Positions 11,690-22,591 of a DNA stretch of 64,000 nucleotides are shown piece after piece. Source of the stretch: Auriscalpium vulgare (lineage: Eukaryota; Basidiomycota; Agaricomycetes; Russulales; Auriscalpiaceae). The notes beneath the pieces were generated by a model, which ran no database searches, was not told the origin of the DNA, and saw nothing but the letters and a program-made list of their open reading frames with translations. The stretch spans positions 496,001 to 560,000 of the forward strand of contig JAHBBC010000009.1 of the NCBI GenBank assembly GCA_019915015.1, given 5' to 3'. Positions within the stretch are counted from its first letter, which is position 1. The number at the start of each line of letters is the position of its first letter. The position numbers were made by a program, and so were the translations under genes.

Positions 11690-11785
11690 GAGGCGTAGCA
11701 CGTATAGATAGCGTAGAGTACAGTACAAGGCTGCAATAAATACACTAAAAACAAGACAAAATAACGCTGCCCAAGCCCAGCGCCG
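11690..11785. terminator. Short convergent 3' region
   Basis: Only 96 bp separate the stop codons of two convergent genes. The plus strand shows an AATAAA-like signal (gcaataaatac) near 11730, so the 3' ends of the two transcripts probably overlap. Confidence 0.4.
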
Positions 11786-14700
11786 TCAGTACTCGGCAAA
11801 GCCTTCGTTCTCGTCGTCGCGCTCGTTCTCGCCGTCTTCTGGCCCCAAGTCCCCATCCTCTAGGTCCTCGCCAGCGTCTCCAGGCTCGTCCTCACCATCG
11901 TCCTCGACCCCTGAGCTCATCCCGTCATATCCAAAGTCCGCCTCTTCGTCGTCTATAGAGTCCGGCTCCGACTCGTCCTCCTCGGAGCCCGCCTGTGAGC
12001 CTTCCGGAGATCCAGCGCCCGCTACGAAGCCTGGGACATCCTCCCAGTCGCCCGGGAGGCCATCCTGAGCTACCCGGTCATCCTGGGGCATTCCTGCCTC
12101 GTCCTCAGGCACGTTGTCATCAGCCATGTCGCCCTCATCGTCGGAGCGGCTGCTGTCCGTGTCGTCGTGAGCCTCGGGATGCATGCGGGCTTTGTCGAGC
12201 GGGTCCAGGTCACGGAGACACGCGCGCTGGGCTTCCCTGCGCGATCGGTGCCCGATTCCGCCGCCGCGGAAGGTCATCATCAGGTCGCGATCAGCGAATC
12301 TGGTCAAGAGATGAGAGCGACGTCGTGAGCAATGTTGGGAGTTGACCTACATGCCGACATAGTAAAACCTATAATCTTCGTTGTTCTCTGCGGGCTGGCG
12401 AGCAATTGATGGTGGGAGGAGGTCCTGGGTCTTGCCATAGTGGAAAGCGGGCATGATATGAACGCCTCGGATGACATCTTGAGGATCTAGGAAACCGAAT
12501 GCGCCTGGGTCATCGAATGGCACGAACCCGATGCGGGGGAGGCATTTGTGCTGGAAGCAGGGCTTGTGACGTCGGTCAGGATCGCGCCCAAACCATCTAA
12601 CCCATAAAAATTCCATGCGTTGCGGCTGAGAGGAGCGCGACTTGGGTCCGGTGTGCGAAACCACGGCATCAAAGATGCCAATGATCCGTGCATACCAGTA
12701 GGGATGGGGAGACGTCTCGCCTTCATCTTCATGGGACAGAACCATGATGTCGGCGTGGGTGCGCGGATTCAGGGAGTCTTGCGCGCGTCGGAGGTCATAG
12801 GTGGTGTAGTTGACCCTCAGAACCTTGTGTCGATTGATGCGGTTGTTGACGAACTTGATTGTGTCGCGCTCGTCAGGTGAGTACTCGCGCTGTTCTCCAT
12901 CGCCGTCGTGCCCGAGCAGACGAGCTAGAAGGTGATCCTTCAGGCGAGGGGTGAATCGCTAAGAGTCACCCATCAGAAATGGCGCACACAAGCAGAAAAT
13001 AGGAACGCACCTCCAGCGCTGGGTCATGCATATGGTCGCCAAGCCAATTCGACAGGTTCACGCCGTGCTTCACAGATGTAGACATATGATGGTGAGCTTC
13101 TGGACGCGTGTAGGGAAGCGGGTCGCTGTCTTTGAATGCGAGAGCAGCTCCAGATGATGTGCCGGCCTTGCGTGATGTGCCGGCCTTGTGTGATGCATCG
13201 GAGTTGCGCATGGTGTGGAGCATGCGCTCGCGCCGTTGCTGCTTCGTGATTCCGCGTGTGAAGTTGACCTTGCCTGTGCGCGCATAGAAGCGCTTGACAC
13301 GCCGATGTTCGAGCTCACCCTGTAGAGAAGTGTCAGTGTTAATTGGGGCACCAGATGTGCTGGCGTACAGATTGCGTCGAATAGTTCTCCGTTGTCCCAA
13401 AATTGCGGATGACTGCGGGGTAGTCTCCGAGACGATGCATCTTGTAAGTTGACATGTTGAATTTGCGCGAGCGCTTGCTTTGGTGCTGGACAGCAGGCTG
13501 TGCAGGCGCTGAGCCGGCCGTTCCAGTTGCCTTCGCGCGTGCTGCAGCAGTCCGTCGTCCTCTCGCAGCCTCTTCGGATGGCAATTCGGTGGTATGGAAC
13601 GCTTCGCATGTTACGGAGGCAAAGCGTCGAAGACACTGGCCGAGGTGAGTGGTACAAGTCTCGAAGAAGCTGAGCGTGGTCTCAGTATGCATGCGGAGCT
13701 TTGCCAAAGCATGCCATTCGGCCAGGGTGAATAGCATGCGAGAGATAATGGTGTCATGGGGCGCAGGGAATAGGCCTTCGAATACCGGAATCGCACACTA
13801 TATAAGATCGCGGCAGTGAGACAAGAATGGACCAATGAATGTATTGCGCTGACGCACCTGGAGCAAATCTTCGAAGTCTCGCGCGGCTAGCTTCTTCATT
13901 GCTGAGGCATTGTTGCTGAATCTTCGTATAGTGTCTCTGCCGAATGTCGGAATAAGACGATATCTGGAAAGGAGTCAGAATGCGCTACACGTTGCCAATC
14001 CAGGATGTGCACTTACCGCCGATTCAGTTCCTGGATACGATCCCCCCCAAGGGCATACAGGACACGCAACAGATGGGTGAATGTGGCCTTCCACGTGCCA
14101 AGCTCGAACTCGTGGAGAAGATCCGGCACGAGCATGGCGAAAAAGTTGAAGAAGCGGTCTATAGGCGAGATGCGGAGTGAAAATGCGCTCTGTTGTGCTT
14201 CAGCTCAGGAAACAAGGCCGTTGCAATGAGAGAACTTACCCGAGTTGGAACCAAGGATTGCACTCCGAGCGTGCGCTCCAAGAACACACTGGTCAGCGCC
14301 ATTCCCTTCTCATAGATCCACGTGCGAGTTTTCTCAACCATGCTTCGACGTTGGTTGTCATCGACCCGCATGAGCCGGATGCGCCGACGCATGTCGAGCT
14401 TGGACCCGAGGAGGCGGATGTCACACTTCTGAATAAGGCAAGCCGGGCATGGACATCGAGCAAGGTACTTGATGCAGGCAAGGAGTACTCTAGAGAGGAT
14501 ATTAGTCCACTGTAAAGAAAATCCAGAGCGCGACATACTTTTCAGGATAGTCAGCTGAATACGTGAAAAAGCGGGGAAAGACAAGGCGAATGACGCCATC
14601 GGGGAAGGTCAGATATATCCCATGCACATACGCGTGCAACAGTTCTTGGTCGAGCAGGATCAGCCAAATCGCTTGCATCAAATCTCGCTTGCAGTGTGAG

Positions 14701-16196
14701 AGGACGGCCGCCGTCGCAGTCTTGCCAAACGTGCGTTTGTAGAAGTCTTGAATGGAGTCCGTGAGCTAGCGGCACATTAGCAAATTGCACAGCATCACGC
14801 AGCGTGAACAATACATACCTTCGGGATGTAGGCTATGTGATGAGCAGCGAACGATGTGGGCTTCCCGCGCATGTACTTGGACAAGTTACCGAAGCTCATG
14901 TAAATTGGCCAGAGTGCCGCGCTCCCAAAGTTCGCGAGATGCGTCGAGTCTGACCAGAGCATGATGGCCGCAATGACTGTCTCGACGTTGGGGTTCTGCG
15001 ATGCCACCCTCTCGTGCTCGACGTTCATCGCCTCGGAGTTGTAGAGCTCACTGTAGACGCGTTCCGCACGCCCACCTTCGTCGGGCTGGTGGAACATGCG
15101 GAAGGGGGCGTGATGGAACTGCCAAGCAGCAGACTCAGCAAACGCGGCCTTGATGACCTCAAGAGGCTTGCGATAGAACAAGCCATCGACCTCGAACTCG
15201 GGCGCATCGGCTTCTTTTGTCTTGACCTTCTCGCAAGGCACCTTGATGGTCACGGATGTTTCATGCCATCCGTCGGCAGCGGTGAGAGACGACTTGAGGG
15301 GATTCTTGTCATGGGCGTCGAGCCGGTTTGCCTCGCGTGTGGCGTTGAATGGGCGCAAGTCGTCCCTGCAGAAGTCGTCGGCAAGAATGACCTCGTGGAC
15401 CAGACGGTCGAGATCTCCGAGAGATTTCATCCCGGAGCCACTGTAGAACCAGCTCATGAGACGATAAGTCGTTGCGTTTAGGAAGGGTGTGAAGAAGGCG
15501 TCCTTCACAACCTCGGCAGTCGAGCCAAAGGAAGACCACCAAGGAGGCTGCGCGTCATGATCCGGTGCCAGGGAGAAAGGCGCAGACTCGCAGGTGGAGT
15601 CGAGAGAGGTTGAGATGTCCGGGATGTATGATGGGAGCCGCTGGCTATATGCGCGGTACAGCCCATATGAATCGCGCTCCGTGTTGCATTGCGCAGCTGG
15701 TGGAGGAGGTGAACCATCGTCCTGTTCAACTGCTGCCGGTGGAGGTTCAACTGCTGGTGGAGGTTCGACAGGAAGAGGGACAATTGTTGGCGGGAGCTCA
15801 TCGCGGTAGCGTTCAGGGAGGCGGTGCCGCCTGGTCGGCAGACCAGAGGGGCGATACGCTGGCGGGGGTGGGCGCGGCTCCGGAACATCCAGAGGAACCT
15901 GGTTGTGAATGGTGAGTAAATGAGGAAAGCACAGGAGTATGCTCGCGACGAACCTGTGGCTCGGGTTCTACCTCCTCCTGCGCCAGTGCTTCTGCTGCTG
16001 CCTGCGCCTGCGCCTGCGCAGCCTCTACCTCGAGGCGTCGACGTTTTGCTGCTTCTGCCCGTTCTTCTTCCGCAAACCGTTTCCCCAGGATGTTTGCGGC
16101 GTGGGTCGTTCGTTCTCGACAGGCCGGTTGGTGAATCGCCAGGCCTCTAGCGCTGGGAAATGATCTCTTGCAAGAGCGACAAGCGTAGGCAGCCAT
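11786..16196 (-). CDS. Plavaka-type (CACTA/EnSpm-like) transposase
   Basis: Large fungal transposase of the Plavaka group, expected to act in the nucleus on its own termini. Ten exons join without a stop: 16196-15954, 15898-14819, 14765-14539, 14489-14240, 14189-14017, 13963-13858, 13797-13369, 13319-13011, 12958-12351 and 12299-11786; 1312 aa. All nine introns are 49-60 nt. The N-terminus has a C2H2-like finger (CRSCKRSFPSARGLAIHQPAC). Family hallmarks follow: RLPERYRDELPP, RLMSWFYSGSGMKSLGDLDR, FTYSADYPEK, the CPCPACLIQKCD cluster, NFFAMLVPDLLHEFELGTWK, and near the end FLWVRWFGRD ... IGFVPFDDPGAFGFLDPQ. The C-terminus is strongly acidic. I could not identify terminal inverted repeats, and the downstream neighbour leaves almost no room for one. 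Confidence 0.88.
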
Positions 16197-16685
16197 GATA
16201 TACAGTATGAGGATGAGGAAGAGGAAGAGGCGAGGAGGCATGCCAGGATGGTAGGAGTTGAGGGGAATGCACGCGCGACCTGGGTGAAGTCGCGACGTGG
16301 AGCGATCACGTGCACATACCTCCCACACAAAATGCAGCCCGGGCAGAAACCGCGAGCTTTTGGGATGCTATGAGAGCATAGAATTGAGTTTCAGTAGGAT
16401 ACAGACAAGCTGGATACTTATTTGGAGCTTAGTTGTAGATGCCCCACATCATATGCCTTCCTCGGGGTGAGCGAGCCTAACCCCAGTCTGGGGTTCCGAC
16501 AGCACCGCACGCATACACTCACGCAACACACCCTTGCCATGCTTTTCTCTCGCGTGCAATACATCGGAGGTGCTTTGATAAAGATATCTGTTGATGTGTT
16601 GTGCACGGATGTATTCCAATGACGGATTTCCGCACACAATGCCTGGAATTGTCGTACAAGAGTATCATACACATGCTCTACGCCG
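16197..16685. other. Intergenic, upstream of Plavaka gene
   Basis: 489 bp between two genes on the same strand; no gene seen. It contains a 17-bp inverted repeat at 16479-16495 (aaccccag t ctggggtt), the only obvious structure. It presumably includes the Plavaka promoter and the 3' UTR of the upstream gene. Confidence 0.4.
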
Positions 16686-19076
16686 CTATTTTACACTCTC
16701 TGCGATAGACAAGGGGCGGGTAAGAGGAAACGTCGGGAGTCGCCCGCGGCGCTTGTAGAAATAACGCGCATACGCCTCGTACAGAGTCACCTCGTACGCA
16801 TTGAAGCCGGCCTCCGAGATAGTGACCTCCATGTTGTGGATGTCGCTGTCTGCAAACGCGGGCCATGCGCGGACGAGGCCTCGCAAACGCAGCACCCCAG
16901 CCCGCCGCCATCCCCAATCCTCTGAAAGGACGTAGTCCAGCGTCGCAGGGTCTGTCGGCACCTCGAGGCTTCCATTCCAGACACCCAGCCAGTCCAGATG
17001 CCGCTGGTACGTCGAGGGCTCGCCGATCTCCGCCATGATCTCCTCGTCCAGTTGCAGCAGCTCGAGCCGGAAATGCTTGACCGACAGCTGCCAGGCGACC
17101 TCCTTCCACATCGTCTCATCCTGGGCCGCGCGTTCAGCGCTGATCGGCTGATTGCGCCACAGCGGACGGTCCTCCGTGCGGTAAGGGGGGAACTCGTACA
17201 GCACTCCAAAATGCACGGCGACGTCCAGCCTCTCGACGATCCGCTTGTCGTTTGGCTTCTCGCCGCCTGGCGCGGGTCGCTTCCCCAGAACCGATCCTCC
17301 CGCCGCCGGACGTTCTGGCAGCCGCGTTATGAGCGCCTCTGAAAACTGCGACCGGTGTTTCGCGTTGGGCCGCTGGCTGTACGCATAGTAGTTGCCGTCG
17401 AGCGCGACCTTCCATGCAGACGCCGTGAGCGTGGTCGGATGGTCTTCCGAGTGGACGGCGACAAAGCAGTGCGGACGGATGCGCAGCCAGTTGTGCATCT
17501 TGAGCGCGACATTCCCGGTAAAGGCGTGGTGCGGAGGGAGGCTGTACTGGATTGGCTTTTTGTTTTGGATGCCCGTCAGGTCGGCAAGCTTGGCTTCAAT
17601 GGGGGCCCACAGAGGATGCGTCGCGGGCAGCCATTCTGCGCGGGACGGCACGTCGCGGGTGTTGACACCGGCGGCGGTGGCCTTGCCTTTGCCCCCGCGC
17701 CATCGAGACTTTTTCGCAGGCGGGGCGGTAGCGTCTATACGTACGATCAGGTCAGGAGCTACAAGGAACGAAGCGTGCGTACCAGGGACGTGCGTGGGCT
17801 CCGCATTGCGCGAAGAGCTGCTGGCGTGAGCGTGTAGATCGTCGAGGGTGGCGGTCATGGTTGGCGGGTCGTCGGGCGCGTCGGGGAGAATGGGCTTTGG
17901 CTGGGCGACGAGGGGCTTGCTGCTCAGACCGTAGCGACGCAGCTGCTGCCCGAATCCAGCGTGCGCGTTGTCGACCGCCACCCCGTCTTTCCACGCGGGG
18001 GCCACGACGGTGATGTTGCCCAGCTTTTTCGTCCTTCTCCTCGCGAAAACGTCCGTCCACGGCGTCGGCTTGACGACGGCCTGGATCCACGTGTTGCGAT
18101 CGAGCGTGTTGATGGGCCGCACCCACCAGACAGGGACGCCGACGCGATACATCGTTTGGACGGTCTTGATAGACCCCGTGATGACGCCGCGGACGGGCGT
18201 GACGGGCGCGGGCTTGGCCAGAGGGGAAGTCTCGATCCGCGGCTTGAAGATGGTCATGTAATTGTACCATGCCCGCAGGTCCAACAGCAGGCGCTGGCAC
18301 TCGCGGAACCACTGAATCGCTTGTCCGAGCGGGAGGGTGCGGTCAAGGCCTGTGAGCGCCATGGTAAGCGCCGCGTTTTGCCTGTCCGCATAGTCCATGG
18401 CTCGCTTGTCGAAGCCCATGGCCGTGCCGTGGTAAGAATACGCCCCGCTGGCCTCTGCAGCCGCCACGCGGAGGCGGGTGAGGATGGAGACGTCGAGGCG
18501 TCCGAGCTCACGGCCAAAAGCTTCCGTGTGCCAGTCGTGCTCGTTGAAGGAGAACCACGGCGCGCCGTCGTCTGTCCACTTGTCCAGTCCAACGGGGGCT
18601 TTGATGCCCGTACGGATGCGCTCGCGCGGTTGACGAGTGAGAAAGTCGAGGGACGGCAGCGGATCGGGTCCGGCGAGTTTGCTGTGGGTGCATTGCAGGA
18701 GCATGGGATTGGCGGGCGCGACGGCGGCGTGGGGCTCCCAAGAGTCGAACACCTGGGGCCATTTCAGGTGCTCGAAGGACCCGAGCATGCCGTCGGCGTA
18801 GTAGCCAAATTCTTCGTCGCGACTGTGCGTGGGCACGGCGGGGACAAAGTCGGCGTTGGGCAAGGAGATCCAGAGCGCGCCGTTGCTGCCGGGGTATTCT
18901 GCTAGGCATAGAGCGTCGCTCGCGCCGCGGGTGCCGCCTTGCGGAGGCTCAGACGAGACGGCTGCGGTGATTTCTTCCGCGTCTCGATAGCAGGGGAGAA
19001 TTTCGCTGAAACGACGAGGTTAAAACAGCGGGTAAAAGGCGATGGAAAAGGGCAGAACTTACGCAGCTTCAGCCAT
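16686..19076 (-). CDS. Unrecognised 777-aa protein
   Basis: I do not recognise a domain. Two exons, 19076-19063 and 19005-16686, joined over a 57-nt intron, give 777 aa starting MAEAAEILPCYRDAEE. The ATG is supported because this 14-nt exon is the only one that opens the long frame cleanly. There are no membrane segments or signal peptide. The middle has a basic patch (PPAKKSRWRGGKGKA) and a low-complexity Ser run, and the sequence is rich in Trp, Tyr and Pro. It is co-oriented with and directly upstream of the Plavaka transposase (490 bp apart), so it could be an accessory gene of the same element or an unrelated lineage-specific host gene. Codon use looks normal and the frame is intact, which argues for a real gene. 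Confidence 0.75.
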
Positions 19077-19305
19077 TGCACGCTCCGGCTACGAAAACAC
19101 ACCGCAAAGTTGCTTGCGATCTAGGCCGCCGTTAGATAAATTAGCATGGAAAGCTTCGAGTCGCAACCCCGGCGTCCAGGAGGTACCAGGTCTGACACCA
19201 TGCAAGGACGAGGGGGCGCTGTATGAGAGGGACTTACAGAGTACGATACACACGCAAACGTCCGCAGGGAAACTCCTGGTCCAGGATCTAGCAAACGTCT
19301 TCTCG

Positions 19306-19350
19306 CCTGGGTCTTGACGTCCTGGGTCCTGACGTCCTGGGTCTTGACGA
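19306..19350. repeat. 15-bp tandem repeat, 3 copies
   Basis: Three units of cctgggtcttgacgt (one internal C/T change, last base altered) lie 10 bp outside the left arm of the fold-back element. Confidence 0.85.
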
Positions 19351-19360
19351 GACACGACGC

Positions 19361-19929
19361 GTCCAAACTCGCAAGTGCAGTCTTTAAAGACTGCACGTAG
19401 GCGAGGAGGACCGAGCAGTCTTTAAAGACTGCTCCGCCGCTGCGGAGTGGGGGATCCGGGGCCGGGGTACGAGCGCGGCGGGTGGTGGAGGCGGCGGAAG
19501 TGGGAGAGTGGGTGTGGCGGCCGCGGCGGGGGCGGGGGCGTCGGGCGTGTGGCAGCGGTCGATGGTGGTGGTGGTGGTGGATGGTGGTGGTGGTGGTGGT
19601 GGTGGGATGGTGGCGAGCGGCGAGCGGCGAAGTCGCAGGCGCGGCACTACCCGCAGTCACGCAATACAATCACACGCATCACGTGACATGCGTTCCAGCC
19701 AATTTTCGCCAAGTCGCTCGACGCTCTCTACCTCCACCTCCACCCTGTCCCCTCCCCCTTTCGCCGCCTCCACCACCCGCCTCCACCACCCTCCCTGCCC
19801 TCCACCACCCGCCGCGCTCGTACCCCGGCCCCGGATCCCCCACTCCGCAGCGGCGGAGCAGTCTTTAAAGACTGCTCGGTCCTCCTCGCCTACGTGCAGT
19901 CTTTAAAGACTGCACTTGCGAGTTTGGAC
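19361..19929. mobile_element. Fold-back element with perfect 131-bp arms
   Basis: The left arm 19361-19491 is the exact reverse complement of 19799-19929. Each arm contains two nested perfect 20-bp palindromes with the core GCAGTCTTTAAAGACTGC (19376-19395, 19414-19433, 19857-19876, 19895-19914). The 307-bp centre has a (ggt)n tract and no convincing gene. Size and structure suit a MITE or fold-back element; there is no transposase inside. I see no clean target-site duplication at the edges, so transposon origin is inferred, and a local palindromic rearrangement is possible. Confidence 0.75.
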
Positions 19930-20543
19930 ACACCGCGTTCCTCCGCCCGTCAAGACTGTGCTGAGGCCCTGCCACCCATCCCCCGTTGTCGACGACACCG
20001 CGCAATGCCGCTGCACTTCAAGATCCACCTGATGCGGCAGAATTCGAGATCACCGGGTGAGCATCCGTTACTTGCCTGCGCGGTCACCCATGCAGCCACT
20101 TGCCGCGTGCAGTCAGCGTTGCTTAGCTGGTTTTTGATCGCGGCATCGTCTTGTGAGAGCGCTTGAGATTGCGACCGCTCTGTTTGCACCTACATTAATT
20201 AAACTGACATTGTTGTTCACTCAGGATTACTACGCCATCGCGAAGGAGTACACCGCCCACACAAAGCTATCTCTATGTACGTTGCCATCCCCTCGCTCAG
20301 CGTGCTCGGGATTGCGTCGCCGCCGTTTCGCGTCCGCACGGAACTGACTTCACTGAACTGACTTCTTCGTACGCGCAGTAAAATCTTAACACGTGACCTC
20401 GACGCGTTCACCTCGCGCTGCACTTTGTTTGGCCCCCATCCTGCAACCAAACACCCCCGCGCATTGGAACTCCGCACACTTGCGCCTTCATAAAGGTGAG
20501 CGTTGAGGGTCTGCCCAGCGCACACTTTTTCCCTTCCCCCACC
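19930..20543 (+). pseudogene. Short exon-like remnants, unrecognised
   Basis: Two exon-like blocks are seen: one near 19990-20054 (ALQDPPDAAEFEIT before a gtgagc donor) and one near 20224-20274 (DYYAIAKEYTAHTKLSL after a ctcag acceptor). No start codon or complete frame links them, so they may be leftovers of a gene cut by the fold-back element, or chance. The rest is the upstream region of the DUF6698-like gene. Confidence 0.2.
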
Positions 20544-22176
20544 ATGCCCGCACCCCTGCCTGCTCCAGCCCCAGCCCCAGCCCCTGCGCCCGTTCCTCAG
20601 CCCGTTCCTGCGCCCGTTCCTGCTCCCGTTGCTCAGCTCGCCGCACAGCCCGTACCTCCGCCTCCGCCCCTTCAATATCCCCCGGCGCTTTCCAGGCACG
20701 CGCAGGCCGTCCTCGACTGCCTGCAAGATCCCGCAGGCAATAAGCGGAAGATAAGGCACGTCTCTGCAATGCATATATGAGCCGTTACTGACTGCCTGGA
20801 CATTCCAGGGCCGATGGCGAGTTGGCACCTTACATCAAAGCCGCCCGGTGGATCCCGGCCAGCATGGACCCGTTCCTGAGTGTGCAGGGCATGCTTGAGG
20901 ACGGGGTTGCGCACGAGTTCACTGATCCCACTGCCGGCGCTACAGGTCCTGCTGAGCCGGAGGAGGCAGTCATGTGAGTCAATTTCCCCACTCGCAACTG
21001 CATATATGCACCCTCTTACCCGTTCACAGGCTTCGCGAATACCATCTGCGAATGTACCGGCAATTCGCATCGCAGGTCCCAGGGTTTTCCAACTTGATTC
21101 GCGAGTTTCGAGAGAACCCGCAAGCTTTCAGCCTTTTCGTCAGCGCGGTGAGTGCATATATGCGCGTCCTGATGGACACCTAATCTAACAGAGCCTTGTT
21201 CTGCAGCTCGCTACAGCAGCCAACGACGCACGCATGAGCGACACCGGCTCGCTCAAGAAGGACTCGCTTTCGTATGTCCCAAGGCGCATCGGTGACTCGC
21301 TTGTGCCGCCCATCAGACCCGACGAGTCAAAGGCGTCGCGTGGCTACAACCACCGGGACACCGGCGCTCTCCTGGTGCCCAAGAGATACCAGGAAGAGTA
21401 CGACTCGGATCCCTCGTAAGTCGTCTGCTGTGCGCCACATTATTTTGACACCATCGTCGTGCAGATTTCGTGACAAGATTCGTGACGGCAAAGTCAAGAT
21501 CACATCCAAGATGTGGGCTTCATATCTGTATGCAGCCCACATCGTGTTCGACAAGAACAACAAGGATCTTGGCCTTCTTCGAGGCTACATTCTCCTCCGG
21601 GTGCGTCTGTCCATCCTCATTACAATACAGATCTCAAACTTCCTCTTTCAGTTCTTTCGGCATATATTCCTGGGGCCTCAAGCTGCATCGTCGGAGGGTG
21701 CGAGGGTTTCCACCAAGCCGGGCAAGGCGAAGATGTACGGTCTCAAATCTGTGACTCCACGCACCATTGCATACACGGCCATTCAGGTACGCCATGCTCT
21801 TGTTCTCGCGCACCGTGCTGACCATGCTGTGTTTCAAGGCGTACATCGCCCTCAGTGACATGCCTCAGTGGGGCTTTTACCACAACAAAGTCGACCTCCG
21901 CACGCTGTACAATCGCATTGTGGACCTCCTGGAGAAAGACCCCGAGCATCCGTGGTGCAAAGAGACCATGGCATGGTGGAACAGGTGCGTGCTTTCTCAT
22001 TTCACAATCAGTTGTCTAATGAGTCGCTCTGCAGCCAGATCAGCCTACCCTCGCAAACGACAAAATCCACTGGCAGCGACAGCGACGATAGCGATGAAAG
22101 TGACGACGACATTTTAGCCCAATTTGACGCACGCGCTAATGAGCCGTCCACACGGCCGACGTCTCCTTCCTCACGT

Positions 22177-22281
22177 CCGCCGTCCCCGGTGCCCCAGCCG
22201 CCGTCCCCGGTGCCCCAGCCGCCGTCCCCGGTGCCCCAACCGCCGTCCCCGCAGCCCCAGCCGCCGTCCCCGCAGCCCCAG
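22177..22281 (+). repeat. 21-bp coding minisatellite (PPSPVPQ), interrupted
   Basis: Five in-frame 21-bp units encoding PPSPVPQ or PPSPQPQ. Two more units lie at 28378-28419 on the far side of the retrotransposon, which inserted exactly at a unit boundary. Confidence 0.9.
22277..22281. other. Target-site duplication (left), cccag
   Basis: Five bases cccag before the left LTR are repeated at 28373-28377 after the right LTR, as expected from Ty3-type integration. Confidence 0.9.
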
Positions 22282-22554
22282 TGTAACGGGCCGAGTGTGA
22301 GAAGCAGAGGAGGTTCGAGAACAGAGCGGGTGCTCGTTGCTGGCGTTGACTCGACAAGGAGAAGTACATGAGCGAGAGGCGACTATGAGCGAGCCACGAA
22401 CCAAACACACGTAAACATAAGAGTCTGCCGAGTCAAGTAAGTACGAGGCGAATAGAGAACGAGTCTGTTGGATACACAACACGCGCACGATGAGAACGAG
22501 TCCGTGAACGTACGTAGAATGTCCGTTGGTAAGTAAGTGACCATGCCCATGACA
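22282..22554 (-). repeat. 3' LTR
   Basis: 273-bp LTR, identical by eye to the copy at 28100-28372. On the element's own strand it starts TGTCATGGGC and ends CCCGTTACA. Confidence 0.95.
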
Positions 22555-22568
22555 TCATCCCCCTTTCT
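22555..22568 (-). other. Polypurine tract
   Basis: On the element's strand AGAAAGGGGGATGA directly precedes the 3' LTR, the expected priming site for plus-strand DNA synthesis. Confidence 0.8.
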
Positions 22569-22591
22569 AGGGTCACGGACGAAGGGGCTGC

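Noticed and set aside
11735..11760. cactaaaaacaag as a CACTA-type terminus of the Plavaka element
   Set aside because: No matching inverted copy was found upstream of the transposase, and a short cacta occurs by chance.
19361..19929. Fold-back arms as terminal repeats of a transposon enclosing a gene
   Set aside because: The 307-bp centre is low-complexity (ggt)n and Pro/Ser-poor sequence without a recognisable transposase or other frame.
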